A stretch of 20,089 nucleotides of DNA from Phycisphaerales bacterium. GTDB taxonomy: Bacteria; Planctomycetota; Phycisphaerae; SM23-33. A program made the position numbers and the translations under genes. Of the stretch, positions 7,628 through 13,232 are shown one piece after another; the first letter of the stretch is position 1; every line of letters begins with the position of its first letter. The notes below the pieces were generated by a model. That model made no database searches, was not told the DNA's origin, and saw only the letters and a program-made list of their open reading frames with translations. The stretch is taken from contig DNAS01000065.1 in assembly GCA_003485185.1 (NCBI GenBank), forward strand, positions 4,358 through 24,446, read 5' to 3'.

Positions 7628-8242
7628 TCACTTCCCGCCGCGGTACGCGCGGTTCATGCGGGCCAGGACCTCCTCCGTGATGTCCGCCCCGGCCGTGTTG
7701 TACAGCACCTTGCGGCGCTCGATCTGGCTGAGAAGCTCGCTGATGTCCGCCGTGGGCACGTCGCGCATCTCGCGATACAGCACGATGTCGATCGCGCGGT
7801 CCTTGGCGACCTGGGCGATGGTGTTCATCGCGTCCTTGTACATCTCCTGCGTGAGGCGAAGCTGCTCGTTGCGCCCCAGCATCTCCTCGTATTGCAGCCA
7901 GGCCTTCCGGTCGATCGTCAGGCGTTGAATCTTGTTGTAGCGGTCCTCGTAATCCTTCGTTCCGGGCTTGAAGCCTTCCAGCTCCATCTGGATGGCCTCG
8001 ATGGCCTTGATGCGCTTCTCGTTCTCCGCCTTGGTCTGATCCATGCGCTTCTCGAACTCGACCTGGAGGTCCTTGGCGCGGTTGTAGTTGTTGAAGACCT
8101 GCACGATGTCGCAGACGGCGACGCGGGTGGCCGGCGCGGGCGCGGCGTTCTGGGCGACGGTGTCCTTCAGCAGCAGCGTGCCCGTCAGAACGGCGCCGAT
8201 CGCCGCGCCGAGGACCAGCAGGGGGAGTTTCTTCGACCGCAT
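7628..8242 (-). CDS. ompH: OmpH/Skp-family periplasmic chaperone
   Basis: Skp holds unfolded outer-membrane proteins in the periplasm and passes them to the BAM complex. The 204-residue protein starts with a basic, hydrophobic signal segment (residues 1-30, ending near TVAQNAA). The OmpH start motif follows, RVAVCDIVQVFNNYNRAKDL (40-59), with a beta strand leading into long charged helices (about 58-150) that would form the tentacle-like coiled coil. A closing strand-helix, AIDIVLYREMRDVP, is typical of the family's return to the body domain. It is slightly longer than E. coli Skp. The ATG is preceded by GAGG at a good distance. It lies 91 bases upstream of lpxD, in the conserved ompH-lpxD order, but is separated from bamA by about 7 kb. 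Confidence 0.9.
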   Translation of the reverse strand: MRSKKLPLLVLGAAIGAVLTGTLLLKDTVAQNAAPAPATRVAVCDIVQVFNNYNRAKDLQVEFEKRMDQTKAENEKRIKAIEAIQMELEGFKPGTKDYEDRYNKIQRLTIDRKAWLQYEEMLGRNEQLRLTQEMYKDAMNTIAQVAKDRAIDIVLYREMRDVPTADISELLSQIERRKVLYNTAGADITEEVLARMNRAYRGGK

Positions 8243-8306
8243 GATGCACCTCGTTTCCGTGTAAGGGTCCGTTCGCGCCGGATTGCGGCAGCACCCGGCG
8301 GGAGGT

Positions 8307-8335
8307 AGTGTATTCCGCCCGGGTCCGCGCGTCTA
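8307..8335 (-). promoter_or_regulatory. Putative promoter upstream of ompH
   Basis: TAGACG (8335-8330) and TACACT (8312-8307) on the minus strand are separated by 17 bases, each matching four of six bases of the sigma-70 consensus. The box lies about 65 bases before the ompH ATG. It directly follows a long hairpin that may end the upstream operon. Support is modest. Confidence 0.3.
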
Positions 8336-8386
8336 CCGCCAGCAAGCCAACAGGACCTTTCCGATGCGAGGAAACTTGGCTGGCGG
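8336..8386 (-). terminator. Long hairpin downstream of the DapA-like gene, possible terminator
   Basis: CCGCCAGCAAG (8336-8346) pairs with CTTGGCTGGCGG (8375-8386) with a one-base bulge. Inside the loop, TTTCC (8358-8362) pairs with GGAAA (8370-8374). The structure begins 9 bases after the stop of the DapA-like gene, where a terminator is expected. No T-run follows it on the minus strand, so it is not a textbook intrinsic terminator. Confidence 0.4.
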
Positions 8387-8394
8387 CGGCCTGT

Positions 8395-9456
8395 TCATGA
8401 CGCCAGCCACTCGTCCAGGTGGGCGGCGACGAAGGCGTCGTCCGTCAGGTGCGGGTAGCCGGCGTAGACGCGGTCGAGTTCGGCGGACTGTCCCGGCGAG
8501 AGCTTCTCGGCCGGGTTCAGGCAACGCACCGCCTCCAGCAGTCCCTGGCGGCGCAGCACCTCGAGGATGCCCGCGATGCAGCCCTTGAAGCCGTTGGCGG
8601 CGTCGAACACGGCGGCGTTGGCGTCGGTCACCTGGGCCGACAGCGTCAGCAGCTCAGCCGAAACCTGCCCGCGCCGCCGCTCGGTCTTGATCCGCTGGAG
8701 CAGCGGGACGGCGCGGGACGTCCAGACGCCCCAGTGGCCCAGCAGGCCCCCGACGATTCCCACGCGCTGGAGCCCCGCGGGCCCGGACACCTCGAACTCC
8801 GTCAGCAGATCCAGCACGATGTTGTCGTCGTTTCCGGTGTAGAGGACCACCTCGCCGGCCTTGCCCGCGTCGCAGACGCCACGGACGACGTCCAGCGTCT
8901 TGTAGCGGTCGAACGGGGCCATCTTGACGCCCAGCACGTTTTCGATGGCGGCGAACTGCCGCCAGAAGTCGTACCCCAGCACGCGCCCGCCGACGGACGT
9001 CTGAAGGTAGAAGCCGACGATCGGCATCACCTCGGCGACGGCCCGGCAATGTGCCAGCAGTTTCTTGTCCGGCGCGTCGCCCAGGGCCTTGAGGCTCAGC
9101 AGTCCGGCGTGGTAGCCCAGCCGGCGGGCCAGTTTCGCCTCGGCGAGGGCCTGCGGCGTTTGCCCGCACAGTCCGGCGATCATCAGTGCGGCCTTGCCGC
9201 GCCGGGCGACCTCCTCGGCCGCCAGCGACAGCACCGGCTCGTAGAGCCCCACGGCGGGGTCGTGAATCTCGAACTGCGTGGAGTGGACTCCCACGGCCAG
9301 CCCCCCGGCGCCGGCGGCGAGGTAGTACCGCACCAGGGCGCGCTGGCGGCGCGGATCGAGTTTCAGTTTCGCGTCCAGCGCCAGCGGCAGGGCGGGGATC
9401 ACCATGCCGTCGCGGAAGGCGGACAACAACTCAGCGGGGATTTCGGTTCGGATCAT
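8395..9456 (-). CDS. Dihydrodipicolinate synthase/N-acetylneuraminate lyase (DapA/NanA)-family protein
   Basis: This 353-residue TIM-barrel protein looks like a member of the class I aldolase family that forms a Schiff base between a lysine and a 2-keto acid. The candidate Schiff-base lysine is Lys178 in ENVLGVKMAPFDRYK, and Tyr150 in IVGFYLQ sits where the family's catalytic tyrosine is expected. The N-terminal PALPLALD (21-28) and YYLAAGAGGLAVGVHSTQ (44-61) correspond to the first two barrel strands. The protein is about 55 residues longer than DapA and lacks the standard GTTGE motif (it reads GVHSTQ), so lysine synthesis is unlikely; breakdown of a sugar acid is more plausible. The start lies one base after the stop of the upstream epimerase-like gene, indicating an operon with it and the glycoside hydrolase gene. 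The substrate is unknown. Confidence 0.8.
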   Translation of the reverse strand: MIRTEIPAELLSAFRDGMVIPALPLALDAKLKLDPRRQRALVRYYLAAGAGGLAVGVHSTQFEIHDPAVGLYEPVLSLAAEEVARRGKAALMIAGLCGQTPQALAEAKLARRLGYHAGLLSLKALGDAPDKKLLAHCRAVAEVMPIVGFYLQTSVGGRVLGYDFWRQFAAIENVLGVKMAPFDRYKTLDVVRGVCDAGKAGEVVLYTGNDDNIVLDLLTEFEVSGPAGLQRVGIVGGLLGHWGVWTSRAVPLLQRIKTERRRGQVSAELLTLSAQVTDANAAVFDAANGFKGCIAGILEVLRRQGLLEAVRCLNPAEKLSPGQSAELDRVYAGYPHLTDDAFVAAHLDEWLAS

Positions 9457-9457
9457 C

Positions 9458-10495
9458 TCAGTATTTTCCCGTGTTGACCTCGAAGTGCGTGGGCTTGTTC
9501 AGCGACGCGCCGCCGGCTTGCACCCACCGCGCGGTCCAGCGGATCAGCGTCTTGAGGGGGACCGACGGCGGCCCGAACCATCCGGCGGCCTTGGCGGAAT
9601 TGTTGAGGTAGGCACGTTCGCCCGGCTGCCCGACGAACGTGACGGGCTTGCCCATCTCGCGCGCCAGTTCGGCGGCCACCTCGCGGACGGAGAAGGTTTC
9701 CGGCCCGGTGAGGTTGAGGATTTCCGGCGGGCTGGCGCAATGCTCCAGGGACAGCAGCGCCTGGTTGTTGGCGTCGCCCTGCCAGATGATGTTGGCGGCG
9801 GGCACGGTGTCATTGACCGGTTCGCCGAGGTGAATCTGCCGGGCGATGTCGTGCAGCACGCCGTAGCGCAGGTCCACGGCGTAGTTGAGACGCAGCAGGC
9901 ACATCGGCGTGCTCCGGGTGCGGCTGAAGTATTCCAGCACGCGCTCGCGCCCGAGGCACGACTGGGCGTATTCGCCCACCGGATCGGGCGGCGTCCGCTC
10001 GGTGCAGCCGCCCGAGGCGACGGTCACCAGCGGATAGACGCACCCGGTGGAGAAGGCGACGATCCGGCTGCCGGAATAACGCTGGGCCACGTGCGCCGGG
10101 GCGAGGGTGTTGACCGCCCAGGTGACGGATTCGTCGCCTTCGGTGCCGAACTTGCGCCCGGCCATGAAGATCACGTTGGCGGCGTCGGGAAGTTTTGCGA
10201 CGGCCTGCGGGTCCAGCAGGTCGCAGGGGATGGCCTCGATGTCGCGTGCGCGGAGGAACTCGACGGCAGCGGGATTGGAGAACCGGGACACGCCGAAGAT
10301 GCGCAGGTCCACCCCGGCCTGCTCGGCGGCCCGGCGGGCGGTCCATGCCAGCGACAGGCCCATCTTTCCGGCCACGCCCAGGATGGCCAGCGGACCTTCC
10401 AGCCTCGCCATACTCTTCACCAGCGCGGCGCTCGGACGCGCCAGCCAATCGTCCAACTCGCGTTCGTCACGAAATTCGTCGGGCAGCGATGTCAT
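9458..10495 (-). CDS. NAD-dependent epimerase/dehydratase-family (extended SDR) protein
   Basis: The 345-residue protein has an extended-SDR Rossmann fold. The dinucleotide-binding loop is GVAGKMG at 40-46, followed by a DLLD motif at 92-95, FMAGRKFG at 110-117, and the STGCVYP strand at 149-155. The expected YxxxK catalytic pair reads YAQSC (176-180), with cysteine in place of lysine, so classical SDR chemistry is doubtful. The C-terminal half retains the substrate domain, with ILNLTGPETFSVREVAAELA-like sequence. I chose the ATG at 10495 because AGGAG stands six bases upstream; the frame stays open further but runs into the preceding gene. It lies between the glycoside hydrolase and DapA-like genes, suggesting a role in sugar or uronate conversion. 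Specificity cannot be assigned. Confidence 0.8.
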   Translation of the reverse strand: MTSLPDEFRDERELDDWLARPSAALVKSMARLEGPLAILGVAGKMGLSLAWTARRAAEQAGVDLRIFGVSRFSNPAAVEFLRARDIEAIPCDLLDPQAVAKLPDAANVIFMAGRKFGTEGDESVTWAVNTLAPAHVAQRYSGSRIVAFSTGCVYPLVTVASGGCTERTPPDPVGEYAQSCLGRERVLEYFSRTRSTPMCLLRLNYAVDLRYGVLHDIARQIHLGEPVNDTVPAANIIWQGDANNQALLSLEHCASPPEILNLTGPETFSVREVAAELAREMGKPVTFVGQPGERAYLNNSAKAAGWFGPPSVPLKTLIRWTARWVQAGGASLNKPTHFEVNTGKY

Positions 10496-10521
10496 CACGA
10501 ACTCCTGCAAGGAACATCCGG

Positions 10522-11496
10522 TCACTTCCACGAGGGCATCAGGGCGGCGCAGCGGTTCACCACGGCCCGCTCCACGTCGTCGAGCTGTTCCATCAGCCGC
10601 CCGTCGCGGAGGTCGAACGAGCGCCGGGGGCGCGAGTCGGGGCTGTGGCGGCTGAAGCCGTTGTGGAAGCACCACCCGGCGGCCCCGCCTTCGACCGCCC
10701 CGGCCAGGTCGGTCAGGAAATCCTCCGCCGTCGGCTGCCAGGTGGTAAAGTCGCGCCGGAAGGGCTCCTGGTAGTGGACGGGCACGGGCCGGCCCGCTTC
10801 GGCCGCCAGCCGGCGATAGCGCCGCGTGTTCTCGGCGGTCTGTGCGGGCGATTCTGCCGTGCGAACCCGGTGGGGCGTCAGGAAGTCCACGCCCGCGGTG
10901 CGGATATAGCCCGCCACCTCCGCGTCCGGGATGTCATACACGTCCGAGATGGTCGCCAGTCGCCCCGGGTCGATCCGGCGGACCAGCGAGATCATCTCGG
11001 CGGCCTCCTCGAACGGGACGGGCGGCATCCGGTGGGTGTTGCGCTCGTTGACCACGTCGATGTAGACGTTGCGATACGCCCGCAGCGCGTCGGTGACGGT
11101 GCGGAGGGCCTCCAGGTATGCCGGGCGCGTCTGGAGGGGCGACCGCAACCAGGGCGCCTTCATGGCGTGATCGGGCGGCAGGCCGCGGGAGAACGTCACG
11201 TCCACGATCATGCCCAGCCGGTCGGCCAGGGCGCAGAACCCGACGAGGCGCGACAGGTACGGCTCCCGCGCCTTGCCCTGGTCGTCCATCGCCGCGACGT
11301 CGTTTCCGAACGCGCCCCACGTGCACCAGAGGCGCACCCAGTTGAAGCCCAACCCGCGCAGCTCGCGCAGGTCCGGCTCGGTCTCTGCCGGCTCCAGCGC
11401 CAGCCCGCCGTAGTAGCTTGCGCCCAGAAGGAACGTGGGCTTGCCGTTGACCAGGAACCGCCCGCTGGGACCGTCCGCTTGCAGTGTCGTGCTCAT
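10522..11496 (-). CDS. TIM-barrel glycoside hydrolase-like protein (clan GH-A type)
   Basis: The 324-residue protein resembles cellulase-fold glycoside hydrolases. It opens with RFLVNGKPTFLLGASYY (13-29), the usual start of GH5-like enzymes, then GFNWVRLWCTW (50-60). The likely acid/base glutamate is Glu151 in DVVNERN, the clan's N-E pair at the end of strand 4. A candidate nucleophile is Glu244 in HYQEP on the strand-7 side. No signal peptide is visible, so the enzyme is probably cytoplasmic. It is the first gene of a cluster with an SDR-like epimerase (26 bases downstream) and a DapA-like aldolase. No ribosome-binding site precedes the ATG (CTCGCCCC), and a strong promoter-like sequence ends eight bases upstream, so the message may be leaderless. 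Substrate unknown. Confidence 0.78.
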   Translation of the reverse strand: MSTTLQADGPSGRFLVNGKPTFLLGASYYGGLALEPAETEPDLRELRGLGFNWVRLWCTWGAFGNDVAAMDDQGKAREPYLSRLVGFCALADRLGMIVDVTFSRGLPPDHAMKAPWLRSPLQTRPAYLEALRTVTDALRAYRNVYIDVVNERNTHRMPPVPFEEAAEMISLVRRIDPGRLATISDVYDIPDAEVAGYIRTAGVDFLTPHRVRTAESPAQTAENTRRYRRLAAEAGRPVPVHYQEPFRRDFTTWQPTAEDFLTDLAGAVEGGAAGWCFHNGFSRHSPDSRPRRSFDLRDGRLMEQLDDVERAVVNRCAALMPSWK

Positions 11497-11504
11497 GGGG
11501 CGAG

Positions 11505-11533
11505 ATCATCGCGCGATCCCGCGCCCTTGTCAA
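11505..11533 (-). promoter_or_regulatory. Putative sigma-70-type promoter of the carbohydrate cluster
   Basis: A perfect TTGACA (11533-11528) is followed after exactly 17 bases by GATGAT (11510-11505, four of six matches). The -10 box ends eight bases before the glycoside hydrolase ATG, so transcription would begin at or right next to the start codon. Confidence 0.5.
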
Positions 11534-11541
11534 CCGCAACG

Positions 11542-11561
11542 GCCCACGCAATCCTGTGGGC
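11542..11561. terminator. Short hairpin between the small membrane gene and the glycoside hydrolase gene
   Basis: GCCCAC (11542-11547) and GTGGGC (11556-11561) form a six-base-pair stem with an eight-base loop, about 40 bases after the stop of the small membrane protein gene. No T-run follows on either strand, so termination is only a possibility. Confidence 0.25.
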
Positions 11562-11599
11562 AACAATGCCGACCGATCGGCTCTTGTCCCGCAAAAGAA

Positions 11600-11857
11600 T
11601 TAAATGGTCCACTTGATTATTTTGCGGCAGAGGACCAAGAAAGAAACAAATATCAGGATTCCCAACGCCGTCAATATCATCTCGCGCAATTTCGCGTTTT
11701 CGGCAACCACATCGTCGAAGACCTCGGTCAATGCAAGGCGTGCAAGAGCAAAAACGGTCCCCAATACCAAGAGGGCTAATAGAATGAACAGTACCTTTGT
11801 CGCCCACACAACTATCCAATGAGAAGCTACAAAAGTTCCGTCTTCGGTTCTCCGCAC
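11600..11857 (-). CDS. Small two-helix membrane protein, unknown function
   Basis: I do not recognise this 85-residue protein. It has two clear hydrophobic segments: about 14-42 (HWIVVWATKVLFILLALLVLG and on) and about 60-80 (EMILTALGILIFVSFLVL). An acidic/basic amphipathic stretch, FDDVVAENAKLR, separates them, and a basic KIIKW tail follows. The start is a GTG with no clear ribosome-binding site; a GTG at residue 17 is an alternative. Base composition is lower in G+C than in the carbohydrate and lpx genes, like the other genes of the 11.6-15.3 kb segment. The coding call rests on the coherent membrane topology and on its position in a co-oriented run of short membrane proteins, so it remains tentative. 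Confidence 0.5.
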   Translation of the reverse strand: MRRTEDGTFVASHWIVVWATKVLFILLALLVLGTVFALARLALTEVFDDVVAENAKLREMILTALGILIFVSFLVLCRKIIKWTI

Positions 11858-11930
11858 CGAGGGCAGCGATCAGGCCTTGTCCGGCAGGGCAGTTTCCGGT
11901 CGCTTTCTTTTTCTGAGCCCGAAGGGCGTC

Positions 11931-12017
11931 TGATGAATAGCCACGAGCGCGAGCCCGTGGAACAGGGCATTTTACGCGTAGAGTCCCGGCGGGACGATTG
12001 AAACCCGTCGGCGAGTC
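11931..12017. repeat. Palindromic intergenic element (REP-like)
   Basis: The spacer between two small membrane-protein genes carries clustered palindromes. CCACG (11941-11945) pairs with CGTGG (11956-11960), enclosing AGCGCGAGCC. GTCCCG (11983-11988) pairs with CGGGAC (11990-11995) around a single base, and a further CCCGTCGGCGAGTC lies at 12004-12017. The compact, GC-rich hairpins beside a gene end look like a dispersed palindromic repeat. Only one copy is in the window, so I cannot show that it is repeated. No gene is seen here. Confidence 0.35.
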
Positions 12018-12030
12018 ATGGAATCAAGAA

Positions 12031-12294
12031 TCAGTCGTCCTGCGGGACTCCAATATTCAAAAAATCGCATACTTCCCCCCGGGAAGCGAGCAGGCAGATC
12101 CAGAAAATCCAGATCCCAACGCCTCCGGCAATCAGGATGGCGCCGAGGATCACTTTGGTTTTTCTGCTGAGTTCCCGCCCGCCAACTTTTATTGGAACCT
12201 TGTCGGGCCTGAAACAGGTGACGATTCCCCCCACGAATGGAAATCCACCCACTACAAGGGCCAGAGCGGACAAGACAAGGTCACCACCAGTCAT
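12031..12294 (-). CDS. Small two-helix membrane protein, unknown function
   Basis: This is an unrecognised 87-residue protein with two hydrophobic helices: about 4-27 (GDLVLSALALVVGGFPFVGG) and about 48-70 (KVILGAILIAGGVGIWIFWI). A basic loop, CFRPDKVPIKVGGRELSRKTK, separates them. The start at 12294 is well supported by AAAGGAG six bases upstream, even though the frame stays open for another 40 codons. That ribosome-binding site lies inside the last codons of the upstream gene, whose stop is one base before this ATG, so the two are probably coupled in translation. The basic loop suggests it faces the cytoplasm with both ends outside, but this is inference. Confidence 0.7.
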   Translation of the reverse strand: MTGGDLVLSALALVVGGFPFVGGIVTCFRPDKVPIKVGGRELSRKTKVILGAILIAGGVGIWIFWICLLASRGEVCDFLNIGVPQDD

Positions 12295-12295
12295 A

Positions 12296-12988
12296 TCAAT
12301 CTCCTTTGGAAGCCCAAGTGCCTGCGGGCCGGATATTCCCCTTCGATAGGTTATCCAGGAAGTCCGCCATCTTGTTTCGGTTGACGAAGCTCCTGCTGGG
12401 ATTGGGTGTTCCACTTCCTGGTTGGGGAAGATTGGGCGACGGTTCCGGCGCTTGGAAGTCGAGAATCCACAGGACGGAATTTGTCGCCCGATCGATCATC
12501 CAAGACGTCAGAACCTCCCGATACCTCGCTCCTTGCGTTCCCGATGCCTCCTTCAGGAATTCCTGTCTGGTGATAAGCAATACGAGGGTGTCAACCTCGG
12601 AAGGGCTTTTCGCCTTGACCTCGTCGGACAATTGATGGTGCACCTCACTTAATTTCACCGACGTTAAATTTTGGATGTCCTCGTCCGGCGTCTCAAGGAT
12701 GAGCAATCGTCCGGGTCTGGCCAGGGACGGTCGTTCACTTGCCAGGAACAACTCGAAATCCGGATTGACGAGGCCTTTCGGTTCCCTGGCGGGAGTTGGA
12801 ATCGCTTGGTTGATGAGGGAGAGATACGAAGCCATCGAAGGTTCGAACGCCGCCGCCAGGTCGGACTGTTCCTTCGAATGCACATGGACTACGAGAATGA
12901 CGAGTCCGATCCCCGCTAAGACAACGACCAAACAACCCAGACAGCCTTTTATTGGCCGACCGGCAGTTTTGTCTGTGTCAGCGGACAT
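12296..12988 (-). CDS. Membrane-anchored protein of unknown function
   Basis: I do not recognise this 230-residue protein. It has a short cytoplasmic N-terminus containing KGCLGC, one transmembrane helix at about 18-36 (CLVVVLAGIGLVILVVHVH), and a soluble domain of about 190 residues predicted outside the membrane. The soluble part alternates strands and helices (RLLILETPDED, VDTLVLLITRQEFLKEA, EVLTSWMIDRATNSVLWILDF), so it looks like a folded alpha/beta domain. A proline-rich APEPSPNLPQPGSGTPNP segment (180-197) precedes a short C-terminal helix. The ATG has GGGAG six to seven bases upstream, and a promoter-like pair lies 30 bases before it. It is followed with a one-base gap by the 87-residue membrane protein, suggesting a two-gene unit. 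Confidence 0.75.
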   Translation of the reverse strand: MSADTDKTAGRPIKGCLGCLVVVLAGIGLVILVVHVHSKEQSDLAAAFEPSMASYLSLINQAIPTPAREPKGLVNPDFELFLASERPSLARPGRLLILETPDEDIQNLTSVKLSEVHHQLSDEVKAKSPSEVDTLVLLITRQEFLKEASGTQGARYREVLTSWMIDRATNSVLWILDFQAPEPSPNLPQPGSGTPNPSRSFVNRNKMADFLDNLSKGNIRPAGTWASKGD

Positions 12989-13017
12989 ATGCCACTCCCG
13001 ATTTGAAAACGCCCAAA

Positions 13018-13046
13018 ATGCTAGGGCGGGACAAAACCGGCGGCAA
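13018..13046 (-). promoter_or_regulatory. Putative promoter of the two-gene membrane-protein unit
   Basis: TTGCCG (13046-13041) and TAGCAT (13023-13018) are separated by 17 bases, each matching four of six consensus bases. The -10 box lies 29 bases before the ATG at 12988, leaving room for the GGGAG ribosome-binding site. Confidence 0.35.
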
Positions 13047-13232
13047 GAGAAATCGGAAGTCGGCGGAATGCGATTTGGGGTGTATCCTCCGTCAGCATGT
13101 CATAAAAGGCGTGCGGCGATCTTTTCGGCTCTGTCGCGTGAGGAAAAGCCGGCGAAATCTTCCGCTGAGCTCAGGACTTTCGCCATATGCGTATGAAATT
13201 GACAGCCTGCAAAATCCGAGATGATCCAGGAC
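13047..13232. other. Intergenic spacer without a recognised gene
   Basis: No convincing coding frame occurs here. It would hold the 3' end of the upstream Hsp70-domain gene transcript. An imperfect CTTTTC/GAAAAG inverted repeat at about 13112-13146 is the only structure I noticed, and it is too weak to call a terminator. Confidence 0.4.

Noticed and set aside
10496..10675. 60-codon extension of the SDR-like protein
   Set aside because: It overlaps the glycoside hydrolase gene for most of its length and is Arg/Pro-rich shadow sequence; AGGAG before the ATG at 10495 marks the likely start.
12295..12414. 40-codon N-terminal extension of the 87-residue membrane protein
   Set aside because: The extension runs inside the preceding gene and lacks a ribosome-binding site, whereas the ATG at 12294 has a strong AAAGGAG six bases upstream.
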